A stretch of 19,852 nucleotides of DNA from Muribaculaceae bacterium (GTDB lineage Bacteria; Bacteroidota; Bacteroidia; Bacteroidales; Muribaculaceae): assembly GCA_029062725.1 (NCBI GenBank), contig JAIDPP010000339.1, forward strand, positions 1 through 19,852, in the 5' to 3' direction. Shown one piece after another: positions 7,870-14,987 of this stretch. Both the position numbers and the translations under genes were made by a program. Each line of letters opens with the position of its first letter. Position 1 is the first letter of the stretch. Below the pieces are notes generated by a model, which was not told where the DNA came from, ran no database searches, and saw only the letters and a program-made list of their open reading frames with translations.

Positions 7870-8483
7870 AAACAATCGCCTTGCTAACCTCCCCCTCGGA
7901 GCAGCCGGACCTTACGATGCCAGTAATGCCGACACTCTCCTTCCCGGATTCAGCTATCGTCAGGAACGGCAATCCGGTCTTTCTTCCTGATTTCGATTCC
8001 GAGTTTACGGCAATCCCTTATCTTGCGGTGAAGATCAACCGGCTCGGGAAATCGATCGCGCCAAAATTTGCCGAAAGATATTACAGCGAGGTGACGTGCG
8101 TCATGGTGCTGACAGCGCTTAATCTCCTCCAGACACTCCGGGAGGCCGGGCTTCCCTGGAACGCCGCCGTCGGTTTCGACAAATCCCTGACAGTCGGTGA
8201 TTTCTTTGACCGGGACCTTCTCGGTCCCGACAGCACGTTTGATCTCCGTTACCGGACCGTCGGCCGACACGGCGAGGTGGAGGAGCAACCCGGCATCTCC
8301 TTCCCCATCCCCTCCCGTGAGGAGATAGCTGACTGCATCAATGAGGTGAGCCGATATAACTCCCTGAAAATGGGGGATTACATACTTGTCCCTATGTCGA
8401 ACTATTCCGTTGCCGTAGAGATCGACACTCTGGTGACGGTGGATTTCGACGGGAAGCAGATCTTGAAAATGCCGGTCAAATAA
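7866..8483 (+). CDS. FAH-fold protein lacking the metal-binding residues
   Basis: 205 residues; the ATG overlaps the rex stop by four bases. The sequence follows the Bacteroidetes branch of the fumarylacetoacetate hydrolase family: PDSAIVRNGNPVFLPDF, VKINRLGKSIAPKFAERYYSEVT, LREAGLPWNAAVGFDKSLTVGDF, and a C-terminal GDYILVPMSN. In active members the divalent metal is held by two Glu in an ExE motif and an Asp in GID. Aligned by eye, these positions are Ile50, Tyr52 and Val81 here, and the usual ARD after the Asp is ALN. The lysine expected in the KP motif near the N-terminus is also gone. I predict a catalytically inactive relative. Its role is unknown, and the link to Rex is positional only. 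The family assignment rests on pattern memory, not an alignment. Confidence 0.65.
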   Translation: MKTIALLTSPSEQPDLTMPVMPTLSFPDSAIVRNGNPVFLPDFDSEFTAIPYLAVKINRLGKSIAPKFAERYYSEVTCVMVLTALNLLQTLREAGLPWNAAVGFDKSLTVGDFFDRDLLGPDSTFDLRYRTVGRHGEVEEQPGISFPIPSREEIADCINEVSRYNSLKMGDYILVPMSNYSVAVEIDTLVTVDFDGKQILKMPVK

Positions 8484-8494
8484 CCCCTTCCTGA

Positions 8495-8514
8495 TTGTTA
8501 AAACCCTAAAACAA
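8495..8514. promoter_or_regulatory. Possible Rex-like operator
   Basis: The left half TTGTTAAA and right half TAAAACAA, separated by ACCC, resemble the general Rex operator TTGTGAAAnnnnTTTCACAA. The outer TTG/CAA arms and spacing agree, with mismatches in the right half. It lies just upstream of the -7 element for the next gene and one gene after rex. The Rex motif used in Bacteroidales may differ, so this is a hypothesis. Confidence 0.3.
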
Positions 8515-8524
8515 AATGTTTTCC

Positions 8525-8532
8525 TAACCTTG
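8525..8532 (+). promoter_or_regulatory. Probable -7 promoter element for the second C25 gene
   Basis: TAACCTTG matches seven of the eight positions of TAnnTTTG (counting the two free ones). The ATG at 8540 is only seven bases downstream, so the transcript would have almost no leader. A clear -33 box is not visible. Confidence 0.4.
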
Positions 8533-8539
8533 CATCCTA

Positions 8540-11500
8540 ATGACTTCAAATAGATTTTTCCAGCGATATCTACCTCTCCTTCTCCTTCCGGCTTCCGCCC
8601 TCCTTTCCACGCCGGAGTCCCACGCCACCGTGGATTTCCGACCCTCCTCGGTGCTTTCCACCGGGAAATGGGTAAAAGTGCGCGTCTCGGAGACCGGAGT
8701 CCATGAAATAAGTTATGACACTCTCCGGAAAATGGGTTTTTCCGACCCGGAGAAAGTCGGTGTGTATGGCAAAGGGGGGACTGCCCTCCCGATCTCTTTC
8801 CATGACGGCGCGACACGTCTGGTTTTCGATGATCTCGACGCCGTGCCGTTGATCCATGATTCCGGCCGAATCCTTTTTTACGGCCGTAGCACGGAGGAGA
8901 TCAAGTTCCGGCCGACCGCTTCGCAGTTCGAGCGCGTGAGCAAAAATATCTATTCCACAGACGGCACATACTTCCTCTCCGATTCCGCCTCTCCGCTCTT
9001 GATGGAAAAAGAGGGGATGGATCCTGGCAATCTGCGCAAATATTCTTCCGGCTACGATTATGAGTTTCACGAAGAAGACCTTTATCAGAATAACACTCGC
9101 TCGGGACAGCTTTTCTGGGGGGAGAGTCTGCTGACTAACCCCGATAACCTCGTATGGAAATATTCGCTACCCTATCTCGATGTGGCAGGGAAGGCGAAAT
9201 TTGAATGTAAGGTCTATGCGGCCGACAAATCCACCGGAACATTCTCTTACGGAATAAAGGAGGCCACCTCCGGCAACCGCGACTTTGCCGTGAAGCATCC
9301 GGTCTCGGCGGGAGGTGACAAGGTGAACCCGGAGTATGTCCACATGAACACTCCCGTACTCTCCCTCTCTGTTCCGACAAAAGAGATTTCCATCTATACC
9401 ACCCTTGATGCCGGATCGGGGGATTTCATCAACCTCGACTACTGGCTGCTTACCTATCCCAAGAAACTCCCCGACCTCTCTCTCCCCGGCAAGGGGCAGG
9501 AACGGCTGTCGGTGAAGGTGACAGGAACGCGCCCCGGCTACTTCACGATTCCCGGGGGGGAGGACATGGCCATAATGGATGTGACGGACCCGAAACACCC
9601 CGTGCTGCTCTATTCTGAAACAATCGGAGATGACACCCGATTCACTTTCCCATACGCCGGCAGTTACAAGGACTTCATCTTTCTCAAACCCTCCGCCCGA
9701 CAGATCGAGATTACCGGCTTTGAACCTGTGTCCAACTCCGACCTCCATGCGCGCGCCGCAGAAGGTCCGGATTTTGTAATCATCACCGTTCCCTCATTGC
9801 GCGGCTTTTCCGAACGTCTCGCCGACCTTCACCGCAAATATGACGGAATCGACGTGATGGTCGCCACCACAGATGAGGTGTATAATGAGTTTTCCGGAGG
9901 TTCGCCCGACCCTATGGCCTACCGAGGTCTTATGAAAATGGCCTACGAAGCCTCCGGAGGCAGAATGAAGAACCTTCTGCTCGTCGGGAAAGTATATGGC
10001 AATTTCACCGAGATATGCCGCCGGGGCGAAGACAGGGAATACATCATCGGTTTCCAGGAGAACAAGGTCAACGACAACACCCATGCCGCCAACATGATGG
10101 ATTTCTACGGCATAGCCGACGACTTCACCTATTCCACCCTTCAGAACAACCGGATAGATGTCGGTGTGGGTCTTCTCCCCCTCTTCAACGACCGGGAAGC
10201 CGACGCTTATCTACGCAAGGTAGAGCGCTATCTCGCCGACAACGACAGGGCATTCATGGTCAACGAGTTCCTTTCCATCGGAGGGACGGGCGATAACCAT
10301 ACCCACGACCGTCAGGCCGTGGAGCTGGCTGAATACGCCGACCTGTATGCCCCTCTGAATCAGGCGGCGACTTATCTCGCCATAGACGCTTTTGGGGAAA
10401 AGGAGTCGAAACGCAAGATATTCTCAGACCTGCACCGTGGAAAAATGATCACGTTCTATACCGGCCACGGAACATGGTTCGGTATCGAGTCAACAAAGGA
10501 TGTATGCAAGGTAAGGGATATCCCATCCTTCAAAAACGAGAAAAACGGATTTATGATAATTCTCGGCTGCGACCTCTCCGATACCGACAACGCCCGCAAA
10601 GGATTCGGCGAACAGATCGTGACCGATACTGAATATGGTATGTTAGGTTGCATGATGTCAACCCGCACCGTCTGGTCGGGACAGAACTTCGAACTCGGCA
10701 AGCTGATCTCGGAGGCCTTCTACGCTGAGGCCGAAAAGATCCCCGACAGCACAGGAACCTCACTTGTCTCAAAATACCGCGACAAGACCCCGACTTTCGG
10801 AGAAATCTATTCCGATGCGAAGACCAAATCCAACTATAGCAATTCCCTTAACTACAATTATATCGGGGATCCGGCTCTGAAAGTGTATGTCCCTCTGCGC
10901 GGAATCAGCAGCAACCTCGACGGAAAGACGGCAGCTCCCGGAGGAAGACTCCGGTTCTCCGGATCAGTGCTCGACCGTGATATAATCCGCCTTGACAATT
11001 CGCTCAACAACGGCTCCGACAACCTGACACACGACAACACCTTCAACGGAAAAATCGTGGCGAAGGTGTTCTCCCCGCTCCGCACCATGATCTCCGCCGA
11101 CTATATCACACACTCCAAAGATAACGGGGGCAAGGAACTTGAGCTGCCTGAGCCGGAAATACGTCTCGGGGATTTCACCACGGAGGTGAAGAATGGTGAA
11201 TATACGTTCGACTTCCAGCTTCCCGCCTCGGCTGCGGAATATGCCGGCGAGGACCTCCGGATTCTTCTGAGCGCCTTCGACCCGGAAAAGGATCTGGCGG
11301 CTTCAGGTTCTTTCTCCGTAACCCTTGCGGGCTCCCCCGCTCCTGCCGACAAGGATATGATCGCTCCTGCCATTAATGCCGTTGTCGAGGATTCCGACCG
11401 TATGATCAACGTCACCGTATCGGATGCAGGGGGGGTGATGAAAGCCGCCGTAGCAATGGCTATCGACGGAAAAGCCTGTCAGCAACTCTGTCTTAACCCG

Positions 11501-11920
11501 GACAACGAGGTCAGCTCGACTCTGGATTTCACCCTTTTTACCGATGCGTTCTCAATCGGAGACCACATTCTCACTGTCGAGGCTTCGGATGTGGCCGGGA
11601 ACCATTCGGAAAAAAGCTACACATTCAACGTCAGCGCGACCGCCGCTCCGCTCACTATCGTGGCCGACCGTAAAGTAGCCGCCGGAGAAATCCTCTTCTC
11701 CTCCCCGGACGCACCTAAAGGTGCTTCGCTGACAATCCGCGACCATAATGGCGAGACCGTTTTCACTACCCTTCTCGAGAAGGGAGGTTACCGTTGGAAC
11801 TGTACCGGAACCGACGGCCGTACCGTCCCCGAGGGTCTGTACCGGGCCTCTATATCGGCCGCCGGAGATGACGCCTCCAGACTCTTTACCGACTCCTATC
11901 CTTTCGCCGTAATGCGTTAG
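8540..11920 (+). CDS. Second PorU-like C25 cysteine peptidase
   Basis: 1126 residues, nearly the length of the PorU encoded upstream and with the same plan: signal peptide (about residues 1-29), an N-terminal beta region with the shared phrases STGKWVKV and KMGF and the VYGKGG turn, a C25 domain at about residues 410-785, Ig-like domains, and a C-terminal FlgD-like module (WNCTGTDGRTVPEGLYRA). Both catalytic residues are present: His643 in YTGHGTW and Cys677 in ILGCDLSDTD, 34 residues apart. The block after the Cys (TRTVWSGQNFELGKL) matches PorU's ATRTVYITQNFQLNR. It lacks PorU's hallmark TCEFxRxD around the Cys. It is therefore a diverged paralogue, perhaps a second T9SS sortase or maturation protease. 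It lies immediately upstream of porV, where porU itself sits in other genomes such as P. gingivalis. Its substrate is unknown. Confidence 0.8.
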   Translation: MTSNRFFQRYLPLLLLPASALLSTPESHATVDFRPSSVLSTGKWVKVRVSETGVHEISYDTLRKMGFSDPEKVGVYGKGGTALPISFHDGATRLVFDDLDAVPLIHDSGRILFYGRSTEEIKFRPTASQFERVSKNIYSTDGTYFLSDSASPLLMEKEGMDPGNLRKYSSGYDYEFHEEDLYQNNTRSGQLFWGESLLTNPDNLVWKYSLPYLDVAGKAKFECKVYAADKSTGTFSYGIKEATSGNRDFAVKHPVSAGGDKVNPEYVHMNTPVLSLSVPTKEISIYTTLDAGSGDFINLDYWLLTYPKKLPDLSLPGKGQERLSVKVTGTRPGYFTIPGGEDMAIMDVTDPKHPVLLYSETIGDDTRFTFPYAGSYKDFIFLKPSARQIEITGFEPVSNSDLHARAAEGPDFVIITVPSLRGFSERLADLHRKYDGIDVMVATTDEVYNEFSGGSPDPMAYRGLMKMAYEASGGRMKNLLLVGKVYGNFTEICRRGEDREYIIGFQENKVNDNTHAANMMDFYGIADDFTYSTLQNNRIDVGVGLLPLFNDREADAYLRKVERYLADNDRAFMVNEFLSIGGTGDNHTHDRQAVELAEYADLYAPLNQAATYLAIDAFGEKESKRKIFSDLHRGKMITFYTGHGTWFGIESTKDVCKVRDIPSFKNEKNGFMIILGCDLSDTDNARKGFGEQIVTDTEYGMLGCMMSTRTVWSGQNFELGKLISEAFYAEAEKIPDSTGTSLVSKYRDKTPTFGEIYSDAKTKSNYSNSLNYNYIGDPALKVYVPLRGISSNLDGKTAAPGGRLRFSGSVLDRDIIRLDNSLNNGSDNLTHDNTFNGKIVAKVFSPLRTMISADYITHSKDNGGKELELPEPEIRLGDFTTEVKNGEYTFDFQLPASAAEYAGEDLRILLSAFDPEKDLAASGSFSVTLAGSPAPADKDMIAPAINAVVEDSDRMINVTVSDAGGVMKAAVAMAIDGKACQQLCLNPDNEVSSTLDFTLFTDAFSIGDHILTVEASDVAGNHSEKSYTFNVSATAAPLTIVADRKVAAGEILFSSPDAPKGASLTIRDHNGETVFTTLLEKGGYRWNCTGTDGRTVPEGLYRASISAAGDDASRLFTDSYPFAVMR

Positions 11921-11922
11921 GG

Positions 11923-12103
11923 AGGGTGTGTCATAACGGCCCGTCCGGGTCGTTGGTTGAGATTTCGGCGTCGGTCACATACGTGAGTATGCTCCCGGCA
12001 GCCTCAATCTCAACCGCCTACCGTCCGAACCATTCTGACATCACCCTCGCCATCCGGACAAAAAAATTACGGTGTGTCAAAATCCTGAATCTTGACACAC
12101 CGT
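11923..12103 (-). repeat. Palindromic intergenic repeat, copy 1 (full unit)
   Basis: A 136-base core (11923-12058) plus a terminal hairpin module (12069-12103), in the opposite orientation to the other two copies. The whole unit is bounded by GGTGTGTCA (11925-11933) and TGACACACC (12093-12101). The core contains arms GGTTGAGATT (11955-11964) and AATCTCAACC (12006-12015), with CATAC/GTATG nested inside. It differs from copy 2 at about 11 of 136 positions. It occupies most of the 327-base gap between the second C25 gene and porV. No transposase and no clear target-site duplication are seen. It could be a MITE or a REP-like element. Confidence 0.8.
12069..12103. terminator. Hairpin module of repeat copy 1
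   Basis: ACGGTGTGTCAA (12069-12080) pairs perfectly with TTGACACACCGT (12092-12103). The run of seven As just before the stem gives a U-tract on the - strand only, so it is a better terminator for - strand transcripts. On the + strand it may still act as a 3' barrier after the second C25 gene. Confidence 0.4.
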
Positions 12104-12120
12104 CTTACAGATAATGATTA

Positions 12121-12162
12121 ATTGCATCGGCCTCTTTTCACCGCGAAGGAGGCCGATGCAAT
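12121..12162 (+). other. Perfect 14-bp hairpin in the porV upstream region
   Basis: ATTGCATCGGCCTC (12121-12134) and GAGGCCGATGCAAT (12149-12162) form a perfect 14-bp stem with a 14-base loop. No long T-run follows, so it is either a poor terminator or a structured leader element ahead of porV. A weak TAnnTTTG-like element (TATCTTTA, 12182-12189) lies downstream. Confidence 0.5.
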
Positions 12163-12247
12163 ATTTAAGGCGATTTTAAGTTATCTTTATATGCGGACTC
12201 ATGGAAAACAAGCTATCTTACACCTTAACCCGGATCCGCTTCTGACA

Positions 12248-13486
12248 ATGATGATGAAACGCAACCATTCTATATTCGCCACCCTCCTCTTTTTCCTGAC
12301 CCTACTCGGCGTCTCCATGACAGTCCGCGCGGAGAATGAAATCAAGGACAACGAGTTCAACCCCGTCAACACCGGTGTGACAACCCTCTCGATCGCTCCC
12401 GATGCGCGAGGAAGCTCGCTTGGAAATCTCGGGGCAGCCACCGATCCGGATATGAACAGTCAGTTCTGGAATCCCTCCAAATATGCATTCGGCTACTCGC
12501 AGGGAGGCCTCTCCCTCTCATATACACCCTGGCTCCGTAAGATCGTAAACGATATCTTTCTGGCAAATCTCGCGGGCTATTGGAAATTGGGAAGCGGCGA
12601 CAATCAGGCTCTCAGCGCCTCGCTGCGATATTTCTCTCTCGGCGAGGTAACCACCGGAGGCGACATTGACGGAGGGACAGCCGCAATGACAATCAACCCT
12701 TACGAGTTTGCCATAGACCTCGGATATTCGCGCAAGCTGTCGGAGAAATTCTCGATGGGAGTCGTGCTCCGCTATATTCTCTCAGATCTCTCCTACAACA
12801 ATACATATACGGGGGAGAGCAATACCGCGGCTTCGGCCTTTTCTGTCGATCTCTCAGGATATTTCGTGACATATCCGATGATCGGGCGTAACGAATGTCA
12901 GTTCTCTTGGGGTTTCGACTTATCCAATATCGGTACTAAGGTCAGCTATGATCATGGCGCCAACAACGCCTTCCTGCCGACCAATTTCCGCATCGGCGCC
13001 AACTTCATGTTTCCTCTCGCCGACTACAACACCCTCTCCTTCGGACTCGACCTGAACAAGCTCCTTGTTCCGACCAAACCTCGTGCCAAGGACTACGATA
13101 TGGCCACGGCAGAAGGACAGGCCGAATATCAGGACGCTCTCGACAAATGGGAATCGATGTCGCCAATCACCGGTATATTCAAGAGCTTCACTGATGCGCC
13201 CGGAGGGTTCAAGGAGGAGTTGCAGGAGATCAACCTCTCCGTCGGCGCCGAATATGCCTACAACCAGCAGTTCTTCGCCCGCCTCGGCTACAACTACGAG
13301 CATCCCAACAAAGGAGGACGCTCCTACTTCGCATTCGGAGCCGGTTTCTCGCTGAATGTGGTGCAGCTCGACGCCTCCTACATGCTGGCCACCGCCCAAA
13401 GCTCACCTCTCGACCAGACCCTCCGCTTCACCCTGACTTTCGATATGGACGGTCTGCGCGACCTGTTGGGCAAACGACGCAGATAA
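12248..13486 (+). CDS. porV: Type IX secretion outer-membrane protein PorV
   Basis: 412 residues from the ATG at 12248, chosen because it gives a proper signal peptide (MMMKRNHS, hydrophobic core, ending TVRA before ENE). A longer TTG reading from 12122 would start inside the hairpin. The mature protein has the PorV signature: NPVNTGVTTLSIAPDARGSSLGNLG, ATDPDMNSQFWNPSKYAF, GGLSLSYTPWLRKIVNDIFLA, LSASLRYFSLGEV, and later TNFRIGANFMF and the terminal strands GYNYEHPN, YFAFGAGFSLN and RFTLTFDMDG. It is a FadL-like 14-strand beta-barrel. PorV receives cargo from the SprA translocon, binds the C-terminal signal and delivers it to PorU at the surface. It follows the second C25 gene and is probably cotranscribed with ispF (28 bases apart). 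Confidence 0.92.
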   Translation: MMMKRNHSIFATLLFFLTLLGVSMTVRAENEIKDNEFNPVNTGVTTLSIAPDARGSSLGNLGAATDPDMNSQFWNPSKYAFGYSQGGLSLSYTPWLRKIVNDIFLANLAGYWKLGSGDNQALSASLRYFSLGEVTTGGDIDGGTAAMTINPYEFAIDLGYSRKLSEKFSMGVVLRYILSDLSYNNTYTGESNTAASAFSVDLSGYFVTYPMIGRNECQFSWGFDLSNIGTKVSYDHGANNAFLPTNFRIGANFMFPLADYNTLSFGLDLNKLLVPTKPRAKDYDMATAEGQAEYQDALDKWESMSPITGIFKSFTDAPGGFKEELQEINLSVGAEYAYNQQFFARLGYNYEHPNKGGRSYFAFGAGFSLNVVQLDASYMLATAQSSPLDQTLRFTLTFDMDGLRDLLGKRRR

Positions 13487-13514
13487 CGTATTGGAGTTTT
13501 TATAATTCAGGATT

Positions 13515-13997
13515 ATGATTCGTATCGGACAAGGATATGACGTGCATGCTCTCGTCGAAGGGCGCGACCTATGGCTTTGCGGAATAAAAATTGACCATGA
13601 GAAAGGTCTTCTCGGACATAGTGATGCAGATGTGGCGATCCATGCCCTCTGCGATGCGCTCCTCGGGGCCCTCGCGTTAGGCGATATCGGGAAGCATTTC
13701 CCGGATTCCGACCCCGCATATAAGGGGATAGACAGCAAGAAACTCCTCGCTAACGTCTGCCGCCTCGTGGAGGAGAAGGGCTACAGGATGGGAAACTGCG
13801 ATATCACCATCTGCGCCGAGCGACCTAAACTGCGTCCTTATATAGACCTTATGCGTCAGACACTTGCAGGAGTTATCAACACCCCTGTAGATAACATTTC
13901 CGTCAAAGCCACCACTACGGAGCGACTCGGCTTCACAGGACGCATGGAGGGTATATCGGCCACGGCCGTAGCACTTCTGATCCCCTCCAATACATGA
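13515..13997 (+). CDS. ispF: 2-C-methyl-D-erythritol 2,4-cyclodiphosphate synthase
   Basis: 160 residues, the normal length. IspF converts CDP-ME 2-phosphate to the cyclic diphosphate in the cytosolic MEP pathway of isoprenoid synthesis. The metal site is visible as Asp9 and His11 in GYDVHAL, with His43 in DADVAIHAL. Other signatures are [32 protein letters not shown] and the closing [21 protein letters not shown]. All key residues are present. It sits 28 bases after porV and 16 bases before cvpA, forming a compact three-gene unit. Confidence 0.96.
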   Translation: MIRIGQGYDVHALVEGRDLWLCGIKIDHEKGLLGHSDADVAIHALCDALLGALALGDIGKHFPDSDPAYKGIDSKKLLANVCRLVEEKGYRMGNCDITICAERPKLRPYIDLMRQTLAGVINTPVDNISVKATTTERLGFTGRMEGISATAVALLIPSNT

Positions 13998-14013
13998 ATC
14001 CACACTTTCTCGC

Positions 14014-14565
14014 ATGACAGATTTCGCGTTTCATATCATTGTCATAGCGGCACTGGCCGTCGGAACCATAAAAGGATTCCGCGACAAACTGACTTCCCAA
14101 GTCCCCTCGGCCTTGGGAATTACTTTCGGTATCTTATGCTCCTATCTCTTCCGCTTACCAGTCGAGGAATACGTGGCCTCCACTCTGGTCGCCGAGACCG
14201 GACACGTGGAGGGAGGGTTTATTATAAGCAACATCTCCTGCACCCTTATTTTCATCATCACCTACGCTATCTTCTTTTTCTGTACTTACGTCTTGAAGTT
14301 CTTCTTCCGCATGATCGAGACCGGAATGCTCGACAGTATAGCGGGAGCTATTTTCGGGGTGGCCCGCGCCGCGCTTTTCGTCTCCATGAGCTATAATCTC
14401 TTCCTCTCCCTCTTCCCCGACTCGCGCCTGCTCGACTACGCCATGCACGACGATGGCGACATCGTCCATGAAGTGATGCTCCTCTCACCCTTCCTCCTGG
14501 GCAGCGAAAGCGTGGATGAACTCGCCCATAAGGTGCAGCTCGATAAAGCCAGATACATCTCCTGA
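14014..14565 (+). CDS. CvpA family inner-membrane protein
   Basis: 183 residues with about four hydrophobic segments (roughly residues 5-20, 30-50, 70-95 and 105-130). The family pattern is seen in VGTIKGFRDKLTSQVPSALGI near the N-terminus, the helix FFFCTYVLKFFFRMIETGMLDSIAGAIFGVARAALF, and a soluble acidic tail. CvpA proteins are linked to colicin V export and to envelope stress tolerance, and their molecular function is unsettled. The gene follows ispF by 16 bases, is the last of the porV unit, and is followed by repeat copy 2. Confidence 0.85.
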   Translation: MTDFAFHIIVIAALAVGTIKGFRDKLTSQVPSALGITFGILCSYLFRLPVEEYVASTLVAETGHVEGGFIISNISCTLIFIITYAIFFFCTYVLKFFFRMIETGMLDSIAGAIFGVARAALFVSMSYNLFLSLFPDSRLLDYAMHDDGDIVHEVMLLSPFLLGSESVDELAHKVQLDKARYIS

Positions 14566-14603
14566 ACTTCGTTGAGCCTGCCTGTATTTTATCGATTGTT
14601 TTT

Positions 14604-14739
14604 TCCGGATGGCGAGGGTGCTGTCAGAATGGTTCGGATGGTAGGCGGTTGAGTTTGAGGCTGGCGGGAGCATACTCACGTATGTGACCGAAGCCTCAAT
14701 CTCAACCAACGACCCAGACGGACTGTTATGACATACCCT
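14604..14739 (+). repeat. Palindromic intergenic repeat, copy 2 (core only)
   Basis: The 136-base core, same length as copy 1, from TCCGGATGG to TGACATACCCT. The central stem pairs 14647-14662 (GGTTGAGTTTGAGGCT) with 14692-14707 (AGCCTCAATCTCAACC), with one mismatch in 16. CATAC (14671-14675) and GTATG (14680-14684) form a nested hairpin. The separate GGTGTGTCAA hairpin module found with copies 1 and 3 is missing. It lies between cvpA and sufC, and a T-run after it (about 14742) could help terminate the cvpA transcript. Confidence 0.8.
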
Positions 14740-14778
14740 GCTTTTTTTCAACTTCCTTTTTCCCAAAATTGTTTATAC

Positions 14779-14806
14779 TATGCGAAATTATGAGTAATTT
14801 TGCATA
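14779..14806. promoter_or_regulatory. 28-bp palindromic operator over the suf promoter
   Basis: TATGCGAAATTA (14779-14790) and TAATTTTGCATA (14795-14806) are inverted repeats with one mismatch, separated by TGAG. The right arm contains the -7 element TAATTTTG. This is the expected shape of a dimeric repressor or regulator site that blocks the suf promoter. The regulator is unknown; an iron or Fe-S sensing factor is a guess from the genes controlled. Confidence 0.5.
14795..14802 (+). promoter_or_regulatory. Bacteroidetes -7 promoter element for sufCDS
   Basis: TAATTTTG is an exact match to TAnnTTTG. A TTG at 14769-14771 lies roughly where a -33 element would be. Transcription would begin near 14808, leaving a leader of about 180 nt before sufC. 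Confidence 0.55.
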
Positions 14807-14807
14807 T

Positions 14808-14987
14808 AGGCCGCCACGACATCAAAAATGATTGTCCGGGCTGCTTCAGTTTAAAGATCGTTAATAAGGGTAAACAGCTTATCAAGCAGCTGGCAAGGAG
14901 TTAGGAACGGATAAACGCGTGTCTTAGCGTTCACTATTCTTTCATCTGCTTCCCGAGCATGTGCCGATTAATTATTAGTAGCCACTT
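14808..14987 (+). promoter_or_regulatory. Long sufC leader with small hairpins
   Basis: About 180 bases without a gene. Three short hairpins can be drawn: 14818-14824 with 14829-14836 (GACATCA / TGATTGTC, one bulge, AAAA loop), 14875-14879 with 14888-14892 (CAGCT/AGCTG), and 14914-14918 with 14927-14931 (AACGC/GCGTT). I do not recognise a riboswitch, tRNA or known small RNA. It could be an untranslated leader, an sRNA, or what remains after a gene was lost here. Confidence 0.3.

Noticed and set aside
7950..8816. 288-codon - strand frame across the FAH-like gene and the start of the second C25 gene
   Set aside because: It overlaps two coding genes and their promoter, and its translation shows no family pattern.
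11926..12114. Small ORF in repeat copy 1 with a homologous reading (CHN-PSGSLVEI...) on the opposite strand of copy 2
   Set aside because: The two versions differ evenly at codon positions 1, 2 and 3 (about 3, 4 and 4 changes), and the sequence is constrained as a palindrome. The frame is a by-product of the repeat, not a gene.
12122..12247. TTG-initiated extension of porV
   Set aside because: It starts within the 14-bp hairpin and precedes a perfectly good signal peptide at 12248.
13504..13514. AATTCAGGATT just before ispF, identical to the loop region at 18341-18351
   Set aside because: Only 11 bases match and neither flank does. It is probably chance or a loop fragment, and nothing supports a functional link.
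14808..14987. tRNA, tmRNA or known riboswitch in the suf leader
   Set aside because: No T-loop or anticodon arm geometry and no motif I recognise from known riboswitch classes.
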